From Labia minor (lineage: Eukaryota > Arthropoda > Insecta > Dermaptera > Spongiphoridae), in contig OY720344.1 in assembly GCA_963082975.1 (NCBI GenBank), positions 68,600,546 to 68,664,545 on the forward strand: 64,000 nucleotides of DNA, in the 5' to 3' direction. Below are positions 36,901-49,900 of the stretch, piece by piece. Every line of letters starts with the position of its first letter. Within the stretch, counting starts at the first letter, position 1. The notes beneath the pieces are model-generated. The model made no database searches. It saw only the letters and a program-made list of their open reading frames with translations, and had not been told where the DNA came from. The translations under genes were made by a program, and so were the position numbers.

Positions 36901-37215
36901 TTATATATATAATTTATATAAATTTATATATTGGTTTTTAGGCTTAGACTTACATATGGGCTGGGCTATCTCCAGCTAAATTTTCTCCAGGATCTAAATG
37001 AATTTTGGCAGGTCTACCATGAAGTTGTAAAAACTGAGTAGGATCAGCTCTCTGAAATAGAATTTAGTAAATTTGTTTGTTTTTAATAAATTTAATTTAA
37101 AAAATTATCAAATTACAATTTTTTCATAGAATTCTCTTCTTCTCTCAGCTCTTCTTTTGTAATCTACCATAATTCCTCTTAGCTTTTTCTCTTGTTTCCT
37201 TGCTTCGTGCCACAT
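30965..37215 (-). CDS. CLASRP: CLK4-associating serine/arginine-rich protein (SWAP family), 14 exons
   Basis: Nuclear splicing regulator, in animals a partner of CLK kinases. Exons on the minus strand: 37117-37215, 36954-37051, 36545-36714, 36252-36482, 35540-35715, 35038-35111, 34765-34976, 34064-34190, 33580-33687, 33387-33512, 33202-33244, 32160-32226, 31968-32073, 30965-31169. Phases close throughout, giving 613 residues plus TAA. Family blocks seen in order: MWHEARKQEKKLRGIMVDYK, MMPWQG, DRFDVRAHLD, NYERYR, QNDF, IPYTYEDST, an acidic stretch, EEEKAMF, GRKSRRERRAFREKRL, YITSFGG, RS-rich segments, then KADKK...QEREDELR-like coiled coil. The stop directly follows an AGG that overlaps a donor-like GTAAAT, so a further small exon is possible. 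The exon 11 donor (AAA|GTCAGT) is weak but is the only one that keeps phase. Introns are mostly 65-900 bp, unlike those of B4GAT1. Confidence 0.93.
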
Positions 37216-39194
37216 TTTTCTTCATACAAATAATATTAAGAAAATGAAAAATGTGAAATTTAATATACAAAATAATAAATAAGTTTAATTCAAATTGACA
37301 TATGAACTTTAAACAATGACAAGTTAGTCTTTAGTAAATAATCAAAAATGTTGTTGAAATTGAATTAGTTATTAATTAATACCAGATTTATTTGGATAAT
37401 TCTTTTTTAATTTCATTAAATAAGAATTATGATACTTATGTCAATCTATTTTAATAAAAAGAAAAACGGCAATATAAAATGGTGGACCATTGAGTATAAT
37501 ATTTTATTTTGATTAATGCTGCCATCTATTCAGCATCTATGAAAAATACGATTTAAACATTTTCTTAAAATTCAAATATACAAATAAAAAATACATAAAT
37601 TCATAATTATTTTTTTTATTTTACATACACAAAAATTTAAAGTTAAGACCTCTATTTATTAAAATAATAGTTTTACTCATTAATCATATATGAGTATTAC
37701 AATATAAAATCTAAGGTGACCAATTTTTTTACAATTAAAAGTAAGAAAAAAGTTTACAAAAAAAGTAAAACAAATAAATGAAATTTTATTAACTTTAAAA
37801 AAATAAAATTATGTTTACTTATTATGTTCAGAATGTGCAGTGTAGTATTGCAGAAACAATCAAGGGTCCCCTTCATAAACTAGTTATATAGTTTCTTAAT
37901 ATAGAAATTGTTTAACAATTTAAGCAATTTTCTACCTATGATAATTTTCTTTTATTAACTTTTGATTATATTATATTCATCAAATGACCTCTAACCTCTA
38001 AATAAAATTATTATAAAATCATTATTTTCAAAATTAATATCTTAAGAGAATGAGAAGAGAGTAATAATGAAATAAGTAGATTAATATTATTAAATCAATC
38101 ATTTATAAATTTTATATATGCACGGAATTTGTTAAAAATGGAATACAACAGGGATTCTCAATTTGTGGGGGTGCGTGAATATTCAAGAGAAAATATTATT
38201 TAAAATAATTGAATCGGTGACTGACAAGAAAGCGCACATACACATATAAAGTCTTGTTATGATAGCTAGTTAAAAATAATTTAGAAATACGTTAATGTTA
38301 TATACATTTTATTATAAGCGGGGGAGAGATGAAAATTATGATTAGAAACTGGGCCGCGAATACTGAAAAGTTGAGAAATGTTGTTAAACATTATTTCTTA
38401 ATATTCATTTTATTATACATTTTTTATTATACTTTGACGAATGGTGTACAATGTTAAGGATAAGGATAAAAACATGAGACATTTTATAAAATTAAAATCA
38501 AGTTTTATAAAACTATAAGTAAACTTAAAATATGAATAAACACTTATTATATTAAATTAATTGATTTTTTTTGTTTTATGTGAGTTTTGATTTATTAATT
38601 TTTATACAACATATATATCATCCTCGTTTAGAAGTCTATGAGACGCTAGAAAATTTGCTCCAAATTCCTCTAATTAATTAATTGTCTTTTCATTGGCTGT
38701 TTAATTATAATAAAATAAAGGATTTATATAATATTTAATATTTCTATCTAGTTGTGGATTTTTCTCATTTAATATTATTTTTATTTAATTATTAATTTTA
38801 AAAACAAATTTGATGAAATAGTAGTATATAATTCTTTTAATAAATAATCATGTTTTCCATTTAATTAATAAAAAAGGACCATTTCTTTTTTCTTTATGGA
38901 TTTGAATTTTACTTTTTATATTTAATATTTTAGTTACTAATTTTTATAATACATTTTTAATCTGCGAAAAATTAATTTTATTTTGTTAAAATTATATTTT
39001 TTCATTTAATATTTTTAATAAACTTTAAATTAAATACCGTCAATAAATTTTATTTTTTTATGAAATATAACAAGAAATATCTATTATAATCACTTTTATT
39101 TTCATTAATTAATTATCAAAGTTTTATTTAGTTCTGTATTTTTGTTTAGGTTTGTTGTGCTCAGGCGGGGGTGGACCAGACCAACTAAAAGACT
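37216..39194. other. CLASRP upstream region, no gene seen
   Basis: AT-rich; presumably contains the CLASRP promoter and 5' UTR. No TATA or known operator can be singled out against this base composition. Confidence 0.4.
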
Positions 39195-39275
39195 GCTAAA
39201 CTCTATTGTTCTCGATGAAACAAAGTTTTTGGCGCCACCATGCGATAAATCGGGCTTGTGTGTATGTATGCGTGT
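39195..39275. repeat. Left arm of an inverted repeat upstream of CALML4
   Basis: aaactctattgttctcgatg, then aaacaaagtttttggcgcca and tcgggcttgtgtgta. Its inverted partner is at 40560-40650. Confidence 0.7.
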
Positions 39276-39410
39276 TTTTTTTTATTTTATTGGGAATTTA
39301 AATATTATAGATTTTCCAGTTGAGAGTGAAAAATTATTTTTTCAGAGATAAAACTAACATTTAAGCAATCAATTATGCTTTTTTAAAAAATGTAAGTTTT
39401 ATACCCTAAT

Positions 39411-40088
39411 TAGGGCTTACAATACCGAACTAAAATCTGAATACCGGTATTTGGTATTTGAAATTTGAAATACCGGGATACCGGTATTAATACCGGTATT
39501 ATTAATAATAAATTTACTAGTTATATTTCTACTTACTTCAGTTGTTATATTTACTTTTTAACAAATAATAGATGAAATCCAATAAATATTGTTCTGAAAT
39601 GAGTAGATATTATTTATTTTATTAATAGGAGAGAGTAGGAGTAGATAGATACAAAAAAACGTGCAAGTAAAATAAAGTAAATATTAAATTCTATGTTACA
39701 TTTTACATATAATAGGCTCGTATGGTATTATATAATTAAAGAATTAAATATAATTAAAGAAGTGAAAAATATAAAAATATAAATTGAAAGTATTTAATAT
39801 TAATAACTTGCGTTTTGTTTATTAAAGTTTGCTCTTAAAAAACACAACGAATCAAGCGTTTCATCATCAAGCGAGGACCGAATTTTCGTACAAATATAAC
39901 CAGCGGCCGAAAAATCTTTCTGATTCTACACTTGTCGGCACTATTGTCATTAAAAAATCATACACATTTTGTAAATTCGTAAAATCGAAATACCAAATTT
40001 TTACATAAATACCGGTTTTTAATATCTGACAAAAATCGTCCGGGATCCCGGTATTTGGGATCCCGAGATCCCGGTATTGTAAGCCCTA
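39411..40088 (-). mobile_element. hAT transposon with perfect 8-bp target duplication
   Basis: Termini TAGGGCTTACAATACCG, inverted, flanked by ACCCTAAT at 39403-39410 and 40089-40096. Subterminal GGGATACCGGTATT-type palindromes repeat. On the minus strand 39800-39960 encodes the hAT dimerisation end: SVESERFFG, one-base frameshift, GYICTKIRSSLDDETLDSLC then FLRANF. Most of the transposase is deleted. It sits between CLASRP and CALML4. Confidence 0.9.
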
Positions 40089-40559
40089 ACCCTAATAAAT
40101 AATTTTTCGCTTAGCTGCAAATCCTACAATCTTTTATGTCATTTACATATCTAAAAGAAACGAATAATGTTCTATGTAATATATAAGATTTATTTGAAAA
40201 TAAATTAAAATTATAAAATGCTATTTACAAATTATGTTATGAGTAAACACTAGTAATCATATCTTTTTCACACATTGTTTTGTCATATATTTAATTTAAT
40301 TTTCGCAATAAATTAATTGCTCTGTATTTTAATACATTTTTGCTCAGTAAAAAATTCCAAATGGCCATTATTTTATTATTTTTTTGCACAATAAAATATT
40401 TTAAATTGCTCTGTAATTCATGCCTAGTAAAATAAATAAAATCGTTTAGTATTTGATGCTCAATGTAAATATGACTGATTGCACCGTATGTACAGTAAAT
40501 TTTCTGTATTATAATATTGATGAATTCCTCCATTCTATTTAAACACATACACACAATAC

Positions 40560-40650
40560 ACACACAAGCCCGATTTTTTTTCAATTATCCACTGCCTGCG
40601 ACTGCAGGTGGCGCCAAAAACTTTGTTTCATAGAGAACAATAGAGCTTAG
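40560..40650. repeat. Right arm of the same inverted repeat, close to the CALML4 start
   Basis: Complement of the arm at 39195-39275, with about 25 extra bases (tgcagtcgcaggcagtggat) between ggcgccacc and the cgggcttgtgtg block. It lies 150 bp before the CALML4 ATG, so it may be promoter or 5' UTR sequence of that gene. Confidence 0.65.
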
Positions 40651-40800
40651 GGGGCCTGATTGCAGGTCAACAAAATCAAGACGTCATCTTGGTTTGAGAA
40701 CAAATGACATTAAATTGACAGTTATTTTTCCTCAGTTACCAAATACATTTATAATTGATTAAAATTATCTTATCTATTTAGATATATATAAGTATTCAAT

Positions 40801-42931
40801 ATGGTAAGTTTATTTTATTTATTTTTTCTAAAAATGATTTAATAATTTATAAAAAAATTATTTAATAAAAAAAATAACCTAATTATTTTGTTTTAGGCCC
40901 GTTATTTTAGAGAACAAGATATAGATGGTAATTATTTATTCAGAAGATTTATAATAATGTATTTTAATTGAATGTTTTAGAAAATTTTGAAATTTAAATA
41001 TTTTTATTCTTAAATGAAATTTACTTTTAAAATTTGACTTGCTCCATTTATTCTTATATTCTTTAAAAGAAAATTAAATTCTTTTGAATTAATTATAAGT
41101 ATTCTAATCTTACTGAATTTTGATGAATTAGACTTTTTTTATTTTATTCTTATTAGAACAATTCTGAATAATTGAATATATAATATAGCTTATAAGTGTT
41201 TTTTTTTCAATTACAGAGTTTAGAGAGTGTTTTTATCTTTTTGCTCGAAGTGGTCAAATTAAGACTCTCGATGAATTGACTATAATAATGAGGTCTCTGG
41301 GAATGAGCCCAACTATTCAAGAATTGAAAAAATATTTAAAAGAGAAAGGTAGGTAATATATAAGAAACATATAATAAATGTTTATTTAATTTAAATGTAT
41401 AAAAATTTAAATTCTCAATTATATTGATCAAAAGAAACAAAAATTGCAAGTTTTTCCATTCCGTGTAAACCAGAATAATAATTCAAAAAAAAATATATAA
41501 TTTTTTTAATTTAATTATATTTAGGGTAATTATACAGGAGACTGGCGAAAGGAGGTAGGTGGTTGAAACTTACTTTGAGGTATTCCTTGAATGATTCTGA
41601 ACAACTTTATATGCAACTTTTTTTATGATCTCTTTTAGTTTAATTAATAAAAAGTAATTAATTAAACTGTGTATTTGTCCTATAAGAATGCTTAGTTATT
41701 TTAGAAAATATAAACTACGAAAAAGCGTTTAAATAACTCTTTGGTATGGATAAAACTATTTCTAAAATAAAATAAACCGAATTTAAAAAACCGAAAAAGT
41801 CTTTAAATAACTTTAGTATGTTAGCCACTGAGCATTCTTATAGGACAAATACACAGTTTAATTAATTACTTTTTATTAATTAAACTAAAAGAGATCATAA
41901 AAAAGTTGCATATAAAGTTGTTCAGAATCATTCAAGGAACACCTCAAAGTAAGTTTCAACCACCTACCTCCTTTCGCCAGTCTCCTGTATAATTACCATA
42001 TTTAGTTTTTCTGTCATACTAATTCGTATTTATTTACAATTTTATTCTTTTAGGGGGGAAAATGTCTTTTGCTGATTTTTTGGAAGTAATGCACGTTCAT
42101 AGCCAGGCAGAAGATTTACCCAGGGAAGTTGTGGATGCATTTAAAGCCGCTGATTTGAGTAAATCAGGGAACATTCCAGCTAAACAATTACGTCATATGC
42201 TTTTGAATTGGGGTGAAAAGTTAAGCCAAAAAGAAGGTAAAAATATGTGTTTTCTAAAAATAAATTCATGTGATCTCCCATGAATTTTTTTTACTAAATT
42301 ATTAATAATGTTATATTAATAATATTTGAAATTATAAAGCTTTTTCATTTTACATCCTAATATATTATTATGTATTGATTTATATATTTATATTTTATGT
42401 TATATTATTTGTTTTATAATGTCACATACGATATTGCAACTTTATTCAGAAAGAAATCTTTTTAACTTTATCAATTATATAAAAAGTAATTTAAATAATG
42501 AATTTAATATATAAAAAAATGTTTAATTCTTTAAATAAATATTAACACACTATGAGCGGAGGGGGTATTTGTACCCGTTGCGGGGACTGCCATTTATAAG
42601 CGGGGCGGACGCTAGCCGATCATAGTGTGATAATATATATTTTCCCTTGTGTCACTTAAAATTACTTATTTTAAACGATAACTAATATATATCCCTCATA
42701 TAAGTGGCAACGGGTATAAATACCCGCCCCGCTCATAGTGTGTTAAAAAATGAATGTGTGTGTGTAATTATACCGAGTTAACTTTAAAATAATTTATATA
42801 TATATTAATATTAATAATTCATTTTTTTAGTGGAACAAATTTTTCGTGAGGCCAACGTTTCATTAAATGGGCAAGTTAAATATCAAGATTTTGTCAAGAT
42901 TGCTTGTGCTCCAGTTCCAGATTATTATTAA
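40801..42931 (+). CDS. CALML4: Calmodulin-like protein 4, 5 exons
   Basis: Exons 40801-40803 (ATG alone), 40897-40927, 41217-41348, 42054-42236 and 42831-42931, all GT-AG and in phase, give 149 residues. The order of segments matches CALML4: MARYFREQDIDEFRECFYLF, IIMRSLGMSPT, FADFLEVMH, LPREVVDAFKAAD, LGEKL-like WGEKLSQKEVEQIFREA, NGQVKYQDFVK. Four EF-hand units are recognisable, but position 1 of the loops is not Asp (ARSGQI, ADLSKSG, ANVSLNG), so calcium binding is probably weak or absent, as known for this family. Vertebrate CALML4 serves as a light chain of microvillar myosin; the role here is inferred. An AATAAA follows the stop within 10 bp. Intron 4 holds two miniature transposons. It is divergent from CLASRP with 3.6 kb between starts. 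Confidence 0.92.
41525..41997. mobile_element. Fold-back MITE, almost fully palindromic, 8-bp target duplication
   Basis: Arms of about 200 bp (ggtaattatacaggagactg inward to tgcttagt / actgagcattctt) are inverted copies with few changes around a short centre. ATATTTAG flanks both sides (41517-41524 and 41998-42005). It lies in CALML4 intron 3. Confidence 0.88.
42546..42742. mobile_element. TTAA-flanked MITE (piggyBac-like)
   Basis: CACACTATGAGCGG and its complement form the ends, TTAA on both sides. Inner repeats gggtatttgtacccgttgc and gcaacgggtataaataccc are also inverted. In CALML4 intron 4. Confidence 0.75.
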
Positions 42932-45900
42932 TGAAAAATAAATGTATTAACTATAATATTTTATATATTTTATATTTAAAAAGAGATGTATTTTTTTAAA
43001 ATTATATTTATTTACACAAAAGTTATTTGACATAAAAATTAATATAAATATTTATATTTTAAAATTAAAAATGTATAATCACATATTAGAAATAAATAAG
43101 GCTAATTAATTTAGACAATTATTGTTCTTTATTCTTATCATATATACTTGACATCACATATAATGGGGCAAATGGGCAACTTGATGAAAAGTATAATACA
43201 TATATATATATATAAGATAAAAATTTTCTGAAATAATTCTATTATAATATATAAAAAGAAAATATTAAATAAACAACATATTTTTAAATATTTTCAAAAT
43301 TAAAAAATCTATTAGATATATATTAACTATAATATTTTATATATATTTATTGAGAAAATTAAAATGTTTTGAAATAGGCACTTATAAATTATAATTAATG
43401 TTAATGTGGTCTCAATTATTGATTCACTAAAATAAATTATTTTTCAAACATTTTTCTCTTTATATCTAAGACATTATTTTATCTTTAAATGATTTTTCAA
43501 TGAAAATTTATAAATTAATTCAAAGTTATAAAAAAATAAAGGAAAATTTTCTCCATTCACCCCTAACATATATATTTATATACATACATTTAATCACAGC
43601 AAAATAAGTTAATATTTTTTCAATTTTACACATATTTTTATGGTTTTTTAAAAGTGAAATTACATTTATATGCTTATTGGTTATCGTGCCTTATTTGTTT
43701 AACATAAACAATTATATAAATATTAAAAAAAAAATAAAAAACATTTTATAAGAGTAATATCGATATTTAATGAATATTTAATTCCTTGTAATAAAGAAAA
43801 ATAACTATTAAAATGAATAAAAGATAAATTTATATCAATTCATTAGAGATAAGAATATTTATTTCACTTTATACATTTATTTTGATTTCAAAGCTTTGCT
43901 CTTCACAAGAATATTCTTAAATATTTATTTCTAAGTTTAGCAGACATTAAATTTTAAATTATTAACTATATGAAAACACAAAATCGGAATATTTTAAAGA
44001 AAATAAAAATCAATAAATTTCAAATAATATCATAACAATGATATAAAAAATTTCAATGGTATTTATATTTGCTTATATATTTGATACTAAAAAACAATCA
44101 ATTTCATACAAGAATTGATTGCATCCTTATGACCCTGTTATAATATAATGATATTTTGAATATACAACTATCCTTTGAGGAAAAATTCTTGAGTTGAAAA
44201 GTGAACTTAAAAATAATTTTAATTTAGTAAAATTTATCATTAAGTAATTTTAATTTCCTCTTAGTTATTTTTAATTATATACAATTTTAGAAATATGGGC
44301 TAATAGTATTTTAAAATTTTTGAAAAATTAATTTAATTTTTTTTTTCAAAATTAATTCTACTTTATTGAATAATATATTTCCTTTATATATCAAAGATGT
44401 TCCAAACTTTGAAGTTTTCACTTTTTATTCAAATTTAGATTTGATATAAAAATTTATCTACATGAATATTCAAATTTATTATATATAATTATTACTACCT
44501 TAGAATACAATTAATTATTATGTAAGTAAATTAATCTATTAATTGAACTTTTTATTATTTTGAGCTGTATAATATTTTAAATATAAAAGGTGTATTGTTG
44601 CCAAGAGTAATAAAATACTTACTTGTTATGTTAAATAAATAAAAAAAGAGCATATTCTGTTACAAAAATTGACAATGATTATACTATCTTGGAAATAATA
44701 TCCAAAATTATTCCAAACGTAGATGACTCAATGACTAATCAATAGTCTGGTCAAATCATTGTTTTTTATCAGAAATTGCTATCTTTTATCTATTTCCCAA
44801 AAATATCATTTCCATTCTATTTTTATTTAAACAAATGAAAGCAGTCAATTAATAACTCTTTATGAGTTGAAGTAAGGAACTGAGAAATTAGAAGTTAGAT
44901 CTTAAAAGATCATTATTTGATTCCTTCTAATTAATTACCGATCTAAAATAAATATTTGTTGAATTACATTTATTTTTCTCAAATTAATTTTTTCCAATTT
45001 ATAGAAATTCATTCAAGATTCTATAATTTCGTATAAAATATGAAACTTAATAACTACAAGAGCATGTTTTATTTATTTTTGAGTTATTTTCTAATTTCCG
45101 AATTAACAACATGCACAAAATCGCTTATTATTATTTTTTTTAATATAAAGAAATTGTTTATTGAAATTTACTAAGTTTCTAATTAAACTATATATATATA
45201 TATATATATTTCAAAATTAAAAGCTAATTTGTTTAATCATCATTGAGATAATTCCTCTAGAAAATATCACAAGAGGAACAATAATTTAATTGTAATTCTT
45301 TCAGAATTTTAGACAAATTTTCAGTAACATATTAATTACATAATTAATATAAACTTTCTAAAGATTACATATATACATATCGTATATGACCAGATCTATG
45401 TAATAATAATAAAGATTTTTTTTTAAATCGTTTCACTTTTTCTCATTTTTTTTTAAATTTAAATTTATGAAATACATCACCTATTTTGAGCGAAAATGTT
45501 ATTAATATATTATTTTTATTTTAGGGAGTAATTTTTGATGCTTTATTAATCACACAAAATTGACAGTTTGAACAATTTTCTATTTTTATATAATGTAATT
45601 TAACACACGACATATTTAAAAATAAAATTAATAAAAAAAAATTAATATCATTACTTTAAAAAATAATAAATAACGATTATATTCAAATTCATTTTTTAAT
45701 AAAAGAGTTGAGATGTAATAAAAAGACATTTTCTGCTGATACAGATTAAAGAAGTTGATATTTTTTTCACATAAGACAAGATTGGCTCCAATAATAATTC
45801 ACTAATATAATATTATTATTAGGGGATTATCTTATTTAGGGATCTAGACAAATATCTTTTGTGTCTAAATTAAATAAACTATAGTTATATGAATATTGGG

Positions 45901-46172
45901 TTTATATTTAAGAAAAATGACTCATACATTAGGAAATAAAAACTTAAATAATTTTCATTAATATTTTAGCATAATAGAATATTTATTGCTGACCATGAAA
46001 CAACGGTCTCATTTAAAAATTCTGTTTCAGCAGAAAGATTTATTTTCTTTATAAAAAAGGAAAACTTAGTTATGCTGAATGGTTTCTAGATTAAATAAAT
46101 ATAAATTCTACTTTTAATAGTCAAAGACCGTTCATAGTTTTTCTTTAATAAATTGTTAATTATATTTACAGT
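42932..46172. other. Gene desert between CALML4 and the receptor gene
   Basis: Very AT-rich, with (TA)n runs at 43200-43216 and 45188-45210. No coding segment seen on either strand. Confidence 0.55.
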
Positions 46173-46270
46173 GAAGGAAAAAAGTAAACGCCAGCTATTG
46201 TCAAGCAATGGCAATGCACCTTCTCTCTTGATTGCCCGACAACAGCGCCACTCTGGCGTTTACTTTTTTT
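46173..46270. repeat. Small inverted-repeat element
   Basis: aaaaaagtaaacgccag and ctggcgtttactttttt enclose about 60 bp of non-coding sequence. Confidence 0.6.
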
Positions 46271-46744
46271 TAGTCTCTATACCTACATATTATTAATTTT
46301 TAGGGAATTTAATGCTATAGCTTAACTCAACATAACTGAGTTTTACTTATAAATACAATTTTCTGTTAAATTATCATAAGAAAAATGAAATTGATGAAAT
46401 ATGATATAAAACAAAAATTTATTATAATTAAATTGAAAGTGATTTTTTTTTAAATTGATGTTACATGAATACATGTTTTGATAATTGTTTTCATTTGTTT
46501 TAATGTTCAACCAAAAAATATAATCATAATAATATATTTTAGGTTTCTAGAATATTTTTCAAAATTTTTTTTGAAATATATGTTTTGTCAAATTTCAAAT
46601 TTATAATTTGTTTGAAACTATTGAATTTTGTTCTTTTTTTTTGTAAATGTCTTATAGGGTTTATCCATTTTATTATAATAAATTAGTACAGTTCTCATTA
46701 TCTTGAATGTACTTATACCTTTGAATCAAAGAAATTAGTTAAAC

Positions 46745-46914
46745 TAACTGTATATGTTTATGGACCTGTGGTCTTGGAGAGTAAATCGCTCGCCCATTTA
46801 CTGTAAGGAAGTGTTCCGTGCAGCAAGTGGGGCGTCCGCTGCGGCAGCTGCACTGGCTGCAGCTGCATCACAGCGGCCTGCGTGATCTCAGCTCTCACAA
46901 GACCACACAAAGCA
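46745..46914. other. GC-rich island just 3' of the receptor stop codon
   Basis: Composition differs sharply from its surroundings. Minus strand: an open frame, +1 to the receptor frame, gives ALCGLVRAEITQAAVMQLQP and continues to ...KTTGP stop. Plus strand: a 41-codon ORF from 46758 with an alanine run (AAAAALAAAASQRPA). Which, if any, is used is unknown. Confidence 0.4.
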
Positions 46915-49900
46915 TCACGGACCGTAAGGGGATCCACATAAAATGACAGTGGTGGTTATCGCTGTTGTTAAAAGGAATGCCCATAAAAGGAAACGATCAC
47001 AGACGAGGGCGACTTGCTTCCATTCAATCTCAGTTAAATCTCTACGTTCTTGCTCTGCTAATCGTAATTCGTTCTTTTCAATCGTGTGATTTACTTTGTG
47101 AAGTACACGTAGAAATTGAGCCTCAAATCCATCTAAGAAAAAAAGTAAAAAGTATTATGTAAAACAGTTATAAAAAGTAATAAAAGAAAAATGATTAAAA
47201 ATAAATTTCAAATTTGGTAGCTATAAAAATAATCCTGACTTCTTGTTTTATCAAAGAATGAAAAATTCAAAATAAAATAATATTTTATTGTCTGTGGTTG
47301 TTATAATACTTGGATTGCTCATTACTTATAATAGAAAGTGTATACGAATCTGTCAAAAACTAATTATTATTATTGGAAACCTTTTTCTTGAAAATATTTT
47401 ATCTCGTCAACAATCAATATACAAATCATATTTGTTTCTATAATGTTTGTTTTATCAATTTTTAATGAATGGTTGATTTTATATCGGTTCTTTGAAAAGA
47501 AAATGAAAAACATAATTCCATTATGTTGAAGGCCATGATCAAAAGCCAAAATGTAATTTATCAAATATTTCAAAATAGGCTTCGAGAGCCGTTTTAATTT
47601 CATTTTTTTCCAAGGAAAATTTATTTAAGAGAAGAATAATCGTGAACCCAAAAAGCTTAATCTGAAAGAAGAATTCTATTTTAATTGATTTGAGAAATTT
47701 ATTGTACTTTTATTCCAAAGATAATAGAAAGATGTCATTAATTTATAAAACAATATAAATATTGAAATTTCTTGAAAATCAAATTGTTTTATCAATTTTC
47801 GAAATGCAATAGGTCTTCATTTTCCAAAGATTTTAAAACATCATCGAATAATTAATTAGGAATTTTATTTTATATCCATACTTTTTAAAACACTAATAAA
47901 TATTACTAAACAACATGTTATTAGAAAACAAAAATGGTAACCTTACCTTAGAAATTCAACAAAAAACTATTAAAAAAAAAATAATTTTGAATTTAATCAC
48001 GATTTGGTTTCAAATTAATTTATTTGTTTATTTTATAAACATTTTCAATGCAATAATATTATAAGTTTTCTTCTTATTTAGATAAAAATTAAATTTAAAA
48101 ATTCGAATATATTCAGGAAGTGTTAGCTTATGTAAGAGATGAATATCAAATATAAAAAGTTAAAATAGAAAAAAGAAAAATAATAAAATTGAAAGAATAT
48201 ATGATCTCAAATTTATATAAAACATAAATTATTTCTATAACCTAATAATGATTAATTTACCAGGCGTAGAATCTTGTCGATTGCGTCTTGGGAGAAATCG
48301 TGGAGACATTTGTTGAGGATCGGGGTAATCATCCGTATCGAGAGAAGACCATTTATCAGGAGGTCGCGGACATTCTAGACGCGTCCCTGTCCTGGAGTTC
48401 ATATCCTGCTTTAAACCAATAAAATATATATATATGTCTTATTAGGATATTAAACTAATAATCGTTTATTAAACTGTAAATAATATTTTTAAAATCAAAG
48501 GAAAAATTATTATAAAAGTTAATATTAATGTAAAACTAATAAATAAATATTTTAAGAAAAAGATTGATTAATAAAAAAAAATTATAATAAGGGCAATCTT
48601 CTAGAAACTATGGACCAACATAATTAATCAAATTTATAAATTAAATTATAATAATTATAACTATTACGAAGGTCATTCAACAAGTTCTTAGCCTCACCGT
48701 CCGACGGCGCTGCTATCACAAAAGAGTTTTGCTAGTACATTCTTTTACTAGCTTACTGTCAAAGTTTCAGTCAATTCCCTTTACTAGCTTTGTTTTAACA
48801 GCCTTTGGAAGCGAGCGTGTCGATCAGTTGAACAAAAATGGAAAAAGAACGATTCTACCCAAATTTATTCCCGGCGAGTGACTTTATCAGGTTTGGAAAC
48901 AAAAAGTAATCACAGAGGGCCAAATCTGGGGAGTAAGGTGGATGAGGCAGCAATTCGTAGCCAATTCGACCAATTTGGCCATGGCCATTTTTGTACAACT
49001 GATCGACACGCTCAACGGCTGTCAAAACAAAACTAGTGAAGGGAATTGACTGAAACTTTTACAGTAGGCTAGTAAAAGAATGTACTACATGATGGCAAAA
49101 CTCTTTTGTGATAGCAGCGCCATCGGACGGTGAGGCTAAGTACTTGTTGAATGACCATCCTATTAGTTCTCATTAACTCACTTATCTGTTTAAAAAAGAT
49201 TGTAAGTTTATTATTTAATTAAAATATATAATTAATTAAAGAATTTTAATTATAAAAAAGTATATTCTCATAAGAAATTTAAAAAATATTCACTGAGTTT
49301 TTTGAAACCACAGGCCTAATTTAAAAGAATCCTCTAGGGGTGTAAGTTTTTTTAAATATAGATAGAAGTCGTTTATTATTCTGTTAGCGCAAGTTTCAAG
49401 ATCCGATTGGAATGGCCAATTCAACCATAAAAATCTAGAATTCCAATTGGCATGGACCATCGACATCCAACTCGGTCCTTGTCATTCAACATTAGTTATT
49501 TTTAAAACTTAGGAAACATCTGGTCGTCATACAAAATATAAATTAATTATATATTAAATATTAAATATATTACTAAATTTAAAAAAAAAAATTTAATATT
49601 TTTTTTTATATTTCAGTAATCAAAATAAATATTTTAAATTATTTCTTTATTAAATTTAAAATTTAAACTTTGTTATTAAACCCCAGATAAATGAAATCCA
49701 TTTTAATTAAATTAAATTATTATTTATGTTTATTCTGATTTTATATCTGATATAGGTATATAATATATTAATGTATTATTCAAGAATTATAATTTATTGT
49801 TTGAGTTTAGAAAAATTTTCTTTATTAATTTATGAATTGAAATATGCTTTTATGAATTATTAATATATTTATCTATTATATATTATTATATATTATCAAT

